Origin: Nostoc sp. CHAB 5834
GTDB lineage: Bacteria > Cyanobacteriota > Cyanobacteriia > Cyanobacteriales > Nostocaceae
NCBI GenBank assembly: GCA_020829485.1
Contig: JAIVFU010000081.1
Location: forward strand, 1-28,500
DNA: 28,500 nucleotides
Direction: 5' to 3'
The notes beneath the pieces are model-generated. The model searched no databases. It saw only the letters and a list, made by a program, of their open reading frames with translations, and was not told the origin of the DNA. The position numbers and the translations under genes are program-made. Below, in pieces: positions 6,826 through 14,637 of this stretch; position 1 is the first letter of the stretch, and the number at the start of each line of letters is the position of its first letter.

Positions 6826-8247
6826 TTAAGCATCGTAATAGAGGTAAAACTCGTAGGGATGAGGGCGCAGCTGTAACTGCTTGACTTCGTTACCTAGCTT
6901 GTAGTCAATCCAATTTTCGATAAAGTCTTCCGTGAACACGCCTGATTCGGTCAAGAAGGCGTGATCTTTTTCTAGTGCTTGCAACGCCAGTTCTAAAGAA
7001 CCTGGAGTTGAAGGAACCTTTGCTAGTTCTTCTGGAGAGAGTTCATAGATATTCTTATCTAAGGGTTCACCAGGATGGATTTTGTTCTTGATGCCATCGA
7101 TACCAGCACAAAGCATTGCAGCAAATGCCAAGTAGGGGTTAGAAGTAGCATCTGGACAACGGAATTCTAAACGCTTGGCTTTGGGGTTAGTGCCAGATAA
7201 AGGAATACGGATAGAAGCAGAACGGTTCCCTTGGGAGTAAGCTAAGTTTACTGGTGCTTCATAACCAGGTACTAGGCGCTTGTATGAGTTGGTGCTGGGG
7301 TTGGTAATTGCCAACAGCGCTGGTGCGTGTTTGAGAAGACCACCAATGTAGTACAATGCCATGTCGCTCAAACCAGCATACTTATCACCTGCAAACAGAG
7401 GTTGGCCGTCTCTCCAGATGGACTGGTGACAGTGCATTCCAGAACCATTATCGCCAAAAATCGGTTTTGGCATGAAGGTGACAGTTTTACCGTATTTTTT
7501 GGCAACGTTCTTGATGACATATTTGTAAATCATCAACCAGTCAGCCGCTTCGATCAACTTGCCAAACTTGAAACCTAGTTCGCACTGACCACCAGTTGCA
7601 ACTTCGTGGTGATGCTTTTCAATGGGTACACCTAATTGTGCCATCGTCAACAGCATCTCTGTACGGATATCTTGAAAAGAATCCGTTGGTGAAACTGGGA
7701 AGTAACCTTCTTTGAAGCGTGGTTTGTAAGCTAAGTTGGGTTTTCCTTTTTCAAATTTACCGGAATTCCAAGCACCTTCTTCGGAATCTAAGAAGTAGTA
7801 GCCTTCGTTGGCGGTTTGGGCAAATCTAGCACTGTCAAAGATAAAGAACTCAGCTTCAGGGCCAAAGAAAGCTGTGTCACCAAGACCAGTAGAAACCAGG
7901 TAATCTACTGCTTTTTGGGCAATAACCCGTGGGCAACGATTGTACCATTCACCTGTGCGGGGTTCTTTGATACTACAAATTATACTTAGCGTTGGCACTT
8001 CCATGAATGGGTCGATCCAAGCAGTGTTGGGGTCGAGTACCATCGTCATGTCCGATTCGTTAATCGCTTTCCAACCCCGAATGCTGGAACCGTCAAAAGG
8101 TACGCCATCAGTGAATGCAGTCTCATCGATTTGGTTTTGGTACAGTGTGAGGTGCTGCCAAGTCCCTACTGTATCGATGAATTTGAGATCAATCAGTTCA
8201 ATTTTTTCATCTTGAATTCTCTTCAAGACTTCTTGCGGTGTTGTCAT
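6826..8247 (-). CDS. glnA: Glutamine synthetase, type I
   Basis: A 473-residue type I glutamine synthetase, the standard length. It joins ammonium to glutamate using ATP in the cytoplasm and is the entry step of the GS-GOGAT pathway. Visible signatures are FDGSSIRGW (51-59), [10 protein letters not shown] (129-138, metal-binding glutamates), [16 protein letters not shown] (261-276, the ATP and ammonia region), and [17 protein letters not shown] (316-332), which includes the catalytic-loop glutamate. The C-terminus [13 protein letters not shown] is typical of cyanobacterial GlnA. In cyanobacteria this enzyme is controlled by IF proteins rather than by adenylylation, which fits the gifA genes alongside. 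GAAGGAG lies just before the ATG. The promoter has an ideal NtcA-activated architecture. Confidence 0.98.
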   Translation of the reverse strand: MTTPQEVLKRIQDEKIELIDLKFIDTVGTWQHLTLYQNQIDETAFTDGVPFDGSSIRGWKAINESDMTMVLDPNTAWIDPFMEVPTLSIICSIKEPRTGEWYNRCPRVIAQKAVDYLVSTGLGDTAFFGPEAEFFIFDSARFAQTANEGYYFLDSEEGAWNSGKFEKGKPNLAYKPRFKEGYFPVSPTDSFQDIRTEMLLTMAQLGVPIEKHHHEVATGGQCELGFKFGKLIEAADWLMIYKYVIKNVAKKYGKTVTFMPKPIFGDNGSGMHCHQSIWRDGQPLFAGDKYAGLSDMALYYIGGLLKHAPALLAITNPSTNSYKRLVPGYEAPVNLAYSQGNRSASIRIPLSGTNPKAKRLEFRCPDATSNPYLAFAAMLCAGIDGIKNKIHPGEPLDKNIYELSPEELAKVPSTPGSLELALQALEKDHAFLTESGVFTEDFIENWIDYKLGNEVKQLQLRPHPYEFYLYYDA

Positions 8248-8343
8248 TGTTACTCCTTCTCTACCAATTTCCTAAAGTAAACCAGAATCTTACATTGCAT
8301 CCTAACCCTGCTGATCTCAATCAGGCCGTGACACACCAGAAAT

Positions 8344-8386
8344 ATCTTAAATACTAGACATTAGGAGATTTTGTAGCTTGTGCTAC
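8344..8386 (-). promoter_or_regulatory. NtcA-activated glnA promoter
   Basis: Read on the minus strand: GTAGCACAAGCTAC (8386 to 8373), 23 bp, then TAAGAT (8349 to 8344). This is the canonical GTAN8TAC-N22/23-TAN3T layout of NtcA-activated promoters. The start point would be near 8337, giving a leader of about 90 nt before the glnA ATG. Confidence 0.88.
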
Positions 8387-8604
8387 AGATATCTGGATTA
8401 CAGGTTATATTAACCTTTCAGGGATCATCTCTACAAAACTGGAAAGTTCATCACATCAGGGGTCAACTTTGGCATAAAATCCTTAAATAGTGGATAAATT
8501 GTTTTTGTGCCAAATCTATTTTTAATAGCACAAAAGTTTACTGGTGCATAAGTGCAGCCAAATAAATATCAAACCATAAATAGCAAGGATTGGGAGAAAA
8601 AAGA

Positions 8605-9114
8605 ATGCGCGATGCGGTAACAAGTTTAATTAAGAATTATGACTTAGCAGGTCGGTATTTTGACCGGAATGCGATCGATAGCCTAAAGTCTTACTTTGAC
8701 AGTGGTACAGCACGAGTAAAAGCGGCGGCGGCGATAAACTCTAATGCAGCTGCACTTGTCAAGCAAGCTGGTTTAAAGTTATTTGAAGAACTGCCAGAGT
8801 TGATTCGCCCCGGTGGAAATGCTTATACAACTCGTCGTTATGCAGCTTGTCTGCGGGATATGGACTACTATCTGCGCTACGCCACCTATGCGTTGGTTGC
8901 TGGAAATACCAATGTATTGGATGAGCGTGTGCTACAAGGGCTACGGGAAACTTACAATTCTTTAGGAGTACCTATTGGGCCTACGGTTCGCGGTATTCAA
9001 ATTCTCAAGGATCTGATTAAGGAACAAGTGGCAGCAGCAGGTGTAGTTAATACAACTTTTGTGGATGAACCATTTGATCACATCACACGCGAGTTGAGCG
9101 AACAGGATATTTAG
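8605..9114 (+). CDS. apcF: Phycobilisome core allophycocyanin beta-18 subunit
   Basis: A 169-residue phycobiliprotein of the allophycocyanin beta class. The bilin-attachment region is RYAACLRDMDYYLRYATYAL, with the Cys that links phycocyanobilin, followed by AGNTNVLDERVL and LGVPIGPTVRGIQILK, all characteristic of allophycocyanin beta-like chains. The start MRDAVTSLIKNYDLAGRYFD and the long VNTTFVDEPFDHITRELSEQDI tail point to ApcF, the beta-18 subunit next to the core terminal emitters, rather than ApcB. The ATG at 8605 follows GGGAGAAAAAAGA; a TTG at 8590 lies inside this ribosome site and is not used. It is divergent from glnA. I recall that apcF and glnA are also neighbours in Anabaena PCC 7120, but could not check. 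Confidence 0.92.
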   Translation: MRDAVTSLIKNYDLAGRYFDRNAIDSLKSYFDSGTARVKAAAAINSNAAALVKQAGLKLFEELPELIRPGGNAYTTRRYAACLRDMDYYLRYATYALVAGNTNVLDERVLQGLRETYNSLGVPIGPTVRGIQILKDLIKEQVAAAGVVNTTFVDEPFDHITRELSEQDI

Positions 9115-9350
9115 CACCTAGCTCTGGTGACTAGAAATCGCGGAACTATACAAATAAAGTTCGCGTAAGTGGACTTAATATCTATCGCACTTTGGCTTGA
9201 TTGGCAAGGTGCGTTTACTTTTATTGATGCAAAAAATTATTTGTTGTCAGACAAATTAACTGTATTACAACGACAACAAGTACTGGAAAAATTTTATACT
9301 TGCTCTTATGATGTTTATTATTTATATAAATAATTTTTGGCAATAGTTCT

Positions 9351-9827
9351 ATGACTATTAATGATCTAGAATTTCTGCACGGTGCGGCTTTTCTTCGACT
9401 CCTCAAAGGAACATCTTATATCTCTATCAGTTATTTATCTTATATTCATTCATCTCTTTATACTATAAAAAGCTCAAATCAAGAATCAGCTATCCTATTT
9501 AAAATATCAAAAAAGCCTACTTCTTCATGGTCATTTAGCTTCAGTTCACAGGAAGAGAATGCACTGGCAACCTTTCGTGAAACTTATCCTGATGTCAAAC
9601 TTTTTATAGCATTGATTTGTCATCGGGATGGCGTTTGTTGTCTATCAGAACAACAACTATGGACAATTCTTGATCCTAGTGAAGGTTTAGCCAAGCAGCG
9701 TGTTTCTGTAAAAAGAGAACCAAGAGGGAGTTATTATGTTAAAGGTACGGGGAGAGTTCCCTTAGAGCAGACAGTCCCTCAAAATAATTGGCCTGACCTA
9801 ATTTTATCAACATCAAATAACCTATGA
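9351..9827 (+). CDS. Unknown 158-aa partner of the Z1 ATPase
   Basis: I do not recognise the family. The 158 residues have no signal peptide or membrane segment. The middle looks like a compact beta-rich fold: ILFKISKKPTSSWSFSFS (about 49-66), then a hydrophobic strand LFIALICHRDGVCCLS (about 83-98) with two adjacent cysteines, then VSVKREPRGSYYVKGTGR. Conserved-looking charged residues (K, E, D) among strands leave room for a nuclease or binding domain, but I cannot identify an active site. Its last 4 bp overlap the start of the Z1 gene (ATGA), so the two are translationally coupled and very likely act together. Codon use is AT-rich and the gene has no HIP1 site, unlike its neighbours. No strong ribosome site is seen before the ATG. 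Confidence 0.7.
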   Translation: MTINDLEFLHGAAFLRLLKGTSYISISYLSYIHSSLYTIKSSNQESAILFKISKKPTSSWSFSFSSQEENALATFRETYPDVKLFIALICHRDGVCCLSEQQLWTILDPSEGLAKQRVSVKREPRGSYYVKGTGRVPLEQTVPQNNWPDLILSTSNNL

Positions 9828-12001
9828 CATCCACTTCAATTAAAACTAATGGCGACTGTATTGATAGATTAATTAAGAAATTAGAGAAACAAATTGGACA
9901 AAAAGAAGCAAGTAAACTTAAAGAAACGGCTATTGAAGTTGTACAAAATTGTGTAAAATTTTATTCAGAAAATTTCGGTCATGGTGATGTAGGGGAAAAT
10001 AGTACAGGTTTGGTGAGCCAACCTTATAAGGGACAAGATCCTATTCCTAATGGTACAACCGGACTTATTTATGGTCGAGTTCAAAGTGGTAAAACTAACA
10101 CAACTATTGCAACTTTAGCAATGGCTCATGAAAATAATTTTCGTTGTTTTATTATTTTAACCTCCGATAATACATGGTTAGGAAAACAAACGGCTAATCG
10201 GTTCAATAATCTAGTTCAAGGAGGCCCTGTTTTTTTTGATTGGGAAGCATGGAAAAAAGACCCCGATAGTTTTGCAGAAACTAAAGTAGCACCCTATATC
10301 AAAGATACAGGTGTTGTATTAGTTTCTACAAAAAATGGTCATCACTTGGATAATTTATTGAAGGTTTTAAAAGCAGCAAAGGTTAGAGATGTTCCTAGCT
10401 TAATTTTTGATGATGAAGCGGATAACGCTAGTTTAAACACAAATGAATCCAAACAATCTAAAAAAGGAAAAGATGCCGTTGATGATAGTAAAATTTTTGA
10501 GACGATAGGTAAAATTCGTCAAGAGGTTGCTAATCATATTTATATTCAAATCACAGCAACTCCCCAAAGTCTATTATTACAAAGCCTTCCTCATCCTTGT
10601 AAGCCAAAATTTTGTGCAGCATTACCAGAGCCAGGAGATAGTTATATGGGAGGAGAGTTATTTTTCACTGAGAAAAGTAAATACTGCTGTATTGTAGATT
10701 CTGGAGAAATTAACCAATTAAAGAAACAAAAAGGTGCAATAAATCCGGGTAATAAATGGATAATTCCTGATGGATTAAGACTTGCACTTTGTTGTTTCTT
10801 CTTAGGTTCAATTTACAAAATGTTGTCTTCTGGAAAAGAAGATGAAAAATATTCTTTTCTTGCTCATGTCTGTTATAAACAAGATATCCATAGTGTATTA
10901 GAAAAGGTGATTAGCCAATTTGTAATTAATTTAGATCAAGCAATTCGAGAGAAGAGTTCAGATACAGAAAATAAACAAGCCCGAAAATGGTTAGAACAAG
11001 CTTATGACGAGCTAAAGAAAACTGCTGACGATTTACCTTCAATAACTGAACTGATAGATGAATTGAAAATCCAACTAAGACACGCAATTCCTAAAATTAT
11101 TAATGCAAATAACCCCGAAAAAGAACCTAACTACAATCCAGGGATGAATATACTAATCGGAGGAAATAGATTAGGTAGAGGTGTGACAATTGATGGTTTA
11201 ATGGTAACTTATTATGGGCGTGATGCAAAACAAAAAGTAATTGATACAGTTCATCAACACGCTCGAATGTATGGTTATCGTTCACAATTAAAAGATGTTA
11301 CTCGTCTCTTTTTAGCAGAACATATACTTGAGTCTTTTTGTTCTATTCACGAAGCTGATGAAGCAGTGCGTCAAGCGATAGGAGATGATATTCATAACAT
11401 TAAACTTCAACCTGTCTGGATAGGAGGAAATCTTAAAGCAACTCGCTCTAATGTTTTAGATCCTTCCGTTATTAATGTATTAAAACCAGGGAAATTAATT
11501 TTTCCTGAAAATCCAGCTTATAAAAGAGAAGAAATTGAGGATAATTTTCAAGAGATTGAAACCCTTTTAATTACTTATCAAGACGATGAAGAATATGCTG
11601 AGGTAAATATAGATTGTATTCTTAAAATAATCAGTCACACGCAAAGTTATTATGTTTCCTCTGAAGAATGGGAATATAAACGTATTATTAAAGCATTAAC
11701 AGATATGAAATCAAAGGGGTTGACAAAAGCTCGTTTAAATGTTCGTAGAGGTAAAAAAAATAATAAGCAAGGATTGGATATGCCAAGAAAAGAGCCTTTT
11801 AAATGGGGAGGATTTGGCTTTGGTTCAGGTAATTGGTCAATACAAGCTAAAAAGGAATATCCTGATGTTCCAACATTAATTATTTGTTATCAGAAAGGAG
11901 AAAAAACTAAAGGATGGGACGATCATCCTATATATCTACCGATGTTGGTATTACCTAAACAAAAATTTGTTTTAATGTTTAATTATGATGAGGATGAATA
12001 G
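9824..12001 (+). CDS. Z1-domain helicase-like ATPase (putative defence protein)
   Basis: A 725-residue P-loop protein with superfamily II helicase-style motifs: Walker A GRVQSGKT (84-91), Walker B FDDEAD (195-200), motif III TATP (244-247), then GGNRLGRGVTIDGL (446-459) and an arginine-finger motif HQHARMYGY (477-485). The GRVQSGKT, GGNRLGRGVT and ARMYGYR strings are the hallmark of the Z1 domain (Pfam PF10593-like). Z1 proteins are known from restriction-like clusters that also encode a MutL/MORC-type ATPase, a DNA methylase and nucleases; none of those genes is present here. The C-terminal 200 residues are unassigned. The gene overlaps its upstream partner by 4 bp. It is AT-rich and free of HIP1 sites, which suggests horizontal transfer. 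Domain call firm; a role in defence is inference. Confidence 0.82.
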   Translation: MTSTSIKTNGDCIDRLIKKLEKQIGQKEASKLKETAIEVVQNCVKFYSENFGHGDVGENSTGLVSQPYKGQDPIPNGTTGLIYGRVQSGKTNTTIATLAMAHENNFRCFIILTSDNTWLGKQTANRFNNLVQGGPVFFDWEAWKKDPDSFAETKVAPYIKDTGVVLVSTKNGHHLDNLLKVLKAAKVRDVPSLIFDDEADNASLNTNESKQSKKGKDAVDDSKIFETIGKIRQEVANHIYIQITATPQSLLLQSLPHPCKPKFCAALPEPGDSYMGGELFFTEKSKYCCIVDSGEINQLKKQKGAINPGNKWIIPDGLRLALCCFFLGSIYKMLSSGKEDEKYSFLAHVCYKQDIHSVLEKVISQFVINLDQAIREKSSDTENKQARKWLEQAYDELKKTADDLPSITELIDELKIQLRHAIPKIINANNPEKEPNYNPGMNILIGGNRLGRGVTIDGLMVTYYGRDAKQKVIDTVHQHARMYGYRSQLKDVTRLFLAEHILESFCSIHEADEAVRQAIGDDIHNIKLQPVWIGGNLKATRSNVLDPSVINVLKPGKLIFPENPAYKREEIEDNFQEIETLLITYQDDEEYAEVNIDCILKIISHTQSYYVSSEEWEYKRIIKALTDMKSKGLTKARLNVRRGKKNNKQGLDMPRKEPFKWGGFGFGSGNWSIQAKKEYPDVPTLIICYQKGEKTKGWDDHPIYLPMLVLPKQKFVLMFNYDEDE

Positions 12002-12083
12002 GTGATATTTTTAATTAGCGATCGCGCCTCTGTCAAATAACTTTGCTAAATTAAAGCTGTGTTTTTAGAGCTATCTTCGACTA

Positions 12084-12502
12084 ATGCCAGCCAGAGACAT
12101 CTACCACGCCGCAGTCATTAAAGCACTTACAGCAGATGGTTGGACAATAACCAACGACCCATTATACCTCGCATACGGAGGTAGAGAACTTTACGTAGAT
12201 ATTGGAGCAGAAAGAGTTACCATTGCTGCTGAGAGGGATAATCAAAAAATAGCCGTTGAAATCAAAAGTTTTTAAGTCCTTCTCCAGTCAGTGACCTCCA
12301 GGAAGCTGTAGGACAGTATGAAATTTATCGCAGCGTGCTAAAAGAACTACAACCAAAACGCCAACTTTATTTAGCAGTTCCCAAGCGAGTCTATGAAGGT
12401 ATATTTTCCGAACGCTTTGGTCAGCTAATTCTTAATAGCATAGGAATAAACCTAATTGTTTTTGACGAGCAACTAGAAAGGATTATCAGATGGATAAACT
12501 AG
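12084..12502 (+). pseudogene. xisH: xisH, interrupted by a -1 frameshift
   Basis: The first 63 codons (MPARDIYHAAVIKALTADGW through AVEIKSF) are a clear XisH N-terminus, with the E-x-K of a PD-(D/E)XK-like nuclease fold in VEIKSF. A stop follows at 12273. Reading continues in the next frame as SPSPVSDLQEAVGQYEIYRS, then LYLAVPKRVYEGIF, and ends at 12502 after DEQLERIIRWIN. The break lies in a run of five T (12269-12273); six T would restore one frame of about 140 codons, the normal XisH length. XisH was named for control of fdxN-element excision in Anabaena, although xisHI pairs are widespread and their general role is unclear. It is either a recent inactivation, a sequencing error in the homopolymer, or a slippage site. 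Confidence 0.8.
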
Positions 12503-12825
12503 CTCGGTATCGTGAAATTATTCGTCAGTTGATATTTGACTATGCCACTCACAAGCCTGCTAACGGTCAAATAGAGACAGAACCCGTCATTGACTCGGAG
12601 CGAGATCACTACGAAGTGTTACATATCGGTTGGGATGGAGTGCGCCGAGTACATGGTTCGGTGGTGCATGTAGATATTATTAATGATAAAGTGTGGATTC
12701 AATATGATGGTACTTCGCAGCCAGTAGCAGAGGCATTATTAGAAGCGGGTATTTTGCACGAAGATATTGTCTTGGGTTTCCATCCGGCTGAACTACGGCA
12801 ATACACGGATTTTGCTGTATCTTAA
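12490..12825 (+). CDS. xisI: XisI, fdxN-element excision controlling factor family
   Basis: A 111-residue protein with the hallmarks of XisI: MDKLARYREIIRQLIFDYA at the start, then DHYEVLHIGWDGVRRVHGSVVHVDIINDKVWIQYDGT, and an ending with GILHEDIVLGFHPAELRQYTDFAV. XisI acts with XisH, and the two genes normally overlap; here xisI begins 13 bp before the end of the restored xisH frame. It is intact even though xisH is broken. No recombinase gene (such as xisF) or fdxN element is visible nearby, so a role in DNA rearrangement here cannot be assumed. XisHI genes occur in many copies in filamentous cyanobacteria. Confidence 0.9.
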   Translation: MDKLARYREIIRQLIFDYATHKPANGQIETEPVIDSERDHYEVLHIGWDGVRRVHGSVVHVDIINDKVWIQYDGTSQPVAEALLEAGILHEDIVLGFHPAELRQYTDFAVS

Positions 12826-12946
12826 TTATCTTAGTGTTGTGTATTTACAAAGAATTATGCATTAAGTAGCGATCGCTCATAGATGAAACGCATTAGCTTA
12901 TCTTATAGAGCCACAATAGAAGTTGCCGAGCTTTGAGGCACTGATT

Positions 12947-13381
12947 ATGGAAGAATTATTAAGTTTGAAAGACTTGCTTGTTAAGGGCGATGTTCAAGGA
13001 GCATTAATTATAGTTGAAGAATTAACAGAAATGAGCCGAAATGACATAATCAAAACGATTCGTAGCTATGCAGTGATTTTGCTGTTGTATCTGATTAAAC
13101 AACAAGCTGAAAACCGCACGACTCGCTCTTGGGAAGTCTCAATTCGGAATTCGGTTCGGGAAATTCAACGGGAAAATAAGCGGCGCAAAGCTGGGGGCTA
13201 TTATCTCACGGCAGAAGAATTGTTAGAAACCTTAGCAGAAGCCTATTTAAATGCCATTGATGAGGCTTCCTTAGAAGTAGAAGAAGGTCGTTATGAAGTC
13301 CAAGAATTAGAAAAGCTGGTTAACCGCCAAGAAATTATCAATCGTGCTTTGGCTTTAATCTTACCAGGAGAGTCTAATTAA
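12947..13381 (+). CDS. DUF29-like helical protein
   Basis: A 144-residue, mostly helical protein that resembles cyanobacterial DUF29 proteins: an acidic N-terminal helix pair (MEELLSLKDLLVKGD, then ALIIVEELTEMS), a hydrophobic helix (IRSYAVILLLYLIKQQAE), then NRTTRSWEVSIRNSVREIQ. The hydrophobic stretch is too amphipathic to call a membrane span with confidence. The ATG at 12947 is preceded by GAGG at 9 bp; a TTG at 12923 would add eight residues without a ribosome site. Its stop codon TAA directly abuts the TTG start of tlyA, so the two are cotranscribed and probably coupled. Function is unknown. Confidence 0.7.
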   Translation: MEELLSLKDLLVKGDVQGALIIVEELTEMSRNDIIKTIRSYAVILLLYLIKQQAENRTTRSWEVSIRNSVREIQRENKRRKAGGYYLTAEELLETLAEAYLNAIDEASLEVEEGRYEVQELEKLVNRQEIINRALALILPGESN

Positions 13382-14200
13382 TTGGCTAAACAGCGACTCG
13401 ACATACTACTAGTAGAGTTAAATTTATGTTCTTCTCGCGCCTTAGCACAACGGCTAATTCAGGCGGGTGAAGTGACTGTGAATCAGCAGTTGGTTGATAA
13501 ACCTGGTACTGAAGTTGATATTACGGCTCAAATAAATATTAAAGAGCGATCGCCTTTTGTTTCTAGAGGCGGTGAAAAACTCTCCAAAGCTTTATCAGTA
13601 TTTGCCATTCCCGTAGCAGAGCGCATTTGTTTAGATGGTGGGATTTCTACTGGTGGTTTTACTGATTGTCTTTTACAAGCTGGAGCAAAACAAGTTTACG
13701 GGATTGATGTTGGTTACGGACAAGTTGATTGGCGGTTGCGAAATGATTCGCGGGTGATTTTGCGGGAACGCACCAATTTACGGCAACTACGACCAGATGA
13801 ATTATATAGCGAAAATGACCCGATTCCTGATTTGGCGGTGGTCGATGTATCGTTTATTTCTTTAACGAAAATTCTACCTGCTTTGTGGCAACTAACTCAA
13901 GCTAACCGAGAAGCTGTGTTGTTAGTCAAGCCACAGTTTGAAGTCGGCAGATCCCGTGTGGGTAAAAAAGGTGTTGTGCGCGATCCAAACGACCAAGCTG
14001 ATGCCATTTTCCAGGTGTTGCAAACAGCCCACGAATTAGGATGGAAATACAAAGGCTTAACTTGGTCGCCGATCACTGGCCCTGCTGGGAATATTGAATA
14101 TCTTTTGTGGTTGGGAATGGCAAGTGAAACGCCACCACCTGATTTAGAGGCAATTAAGCAAATAACGCAATCAGCAACAACTGATTTACGGAAGAGTTAA
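13382..14200 (+). CDS. tlyA: TlyA-family rRNA 2'-O-methyltransferase (S4 plus FtsJ domains)
   Basis: A 272-residue protein. Residues 1-60 are an S4 RNA-binding domain (KQRLDILLVELNLCSSRALAQRLIQAG and VDKPG). From residue 60 on comes an FtsJ-like methyltransferase: SRGGEKL, the SAM-binding LDGGISTGGFTDCLLQAGA, then GIDVGYGQ, VVDVSFISLTKILP and LLVKPQFEVGR. This is the TlyA arrangement, known for 2'-O-methylation of rRNA; some members are called hemolysin A for historical reasons. The start is TTG, immediately after the stop of the upstream gene, with CAGGAGAG about 11 bp before it; no ATG fits the family N-terminus. The gene ends sharing TTAA with the stop of cp12 on the other strand. Confidence 0.9.
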   Translation: MAKQRLDILLVELNLCSSRALAQRLIQAGEVTVNQQLVDKPGTEVDITAQINIKERSPFVSRGGEKLSKALSVFAIPVAERICLDGGISTGGFTDCLLQAGAKQVYGIDVGYGQVDWRLRNDSRVILRERTNLRQLRPDELYSENDPIPDLAVVDVSFISLTKILPALWQLTQANREAVLLVKPQFEVGRSRVGKKGVVRDPNDQADAIFQVLQTAHELGWKYKGLTWSPITGPAGNIEYLLWLGMASETPPPDLEAIKQITQSATTDLRKS

Positions 14201-14454
14201 ACGTCGTAGATTAGACATTCTACGGAATCGGGATGGCGATCGCAGTAGTTTTCCAAAGAGGTTTTCTTTGATTTTGCTTGCTGTTGATCGGATTTTTCAG
14301 CTTGTAATTCTTCTACAATGTCCCAGGCTACGGCACAACCAGCAGAATCACTACCATCTAGCTCACAAGTTGTACGAGCTTCAGTAATGGCTTCAATAAT
14401 GGCTTCTTCAAGATTTGTTGCCCCAGCATCAAATGAGTTTAGGGTAGTTGTCAT
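14197..14454 (-). CDS. cp12: CP12 regulatory protein of the Calvin cycle
   Basis: An 85-residue protein with the full CP12 signature. There are two cysteine pairs, C30/C40 and C71/C80, that form redox-sensitive disulfide loops, the AWDIVEEL motif (43-50), and the C-terminal SLENYCDRHPDSVECLIYDV. In the dark, oxidised CP12 bridges GAPDH and phosphoribulokinase into an inactive complex; thioredoxin releases it in light. The N-terminal 20 residues are somewhat longer than in the shortest CP12s. AAAGG lies about 10 bp before the ATG. It is convergent with tlyA, sharing three bases at the stops, and there is no terminator between them. Confidence 0.93.
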   Translation of the reverse strand: MTTTLNSFDAGATNLEEAIIEAITEARTTCELDGSDSAGCAVAWDIVEELQAEKSDQQQAKSKKTSLENYCDRHPDSVECLIYDV

Positions 14455-14637
14455 GATACTTTTACCTTTAATTTACAAAGCTAAGGGAATTCCACTAGGT
14501 GGAGTCACTGCTAGTGATGGTCATGTTCTCAGTCTTGCATCCCAAATTCGGAATGTCAGTCAATTGTCAGAAGAGTTTGATAGAAGTTGATAAACACTTA
14601 TAAACGGTAACAAATGCTTAACAATTTTTATTTATTC

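Noticed and set aside
12084..12825. fdxN-element excision site suggested by xisH and xisI
   Set aside because: No recombinase gene, nif genes or directly repeated core site were found; xisHI pairs are common outside excisable elements.
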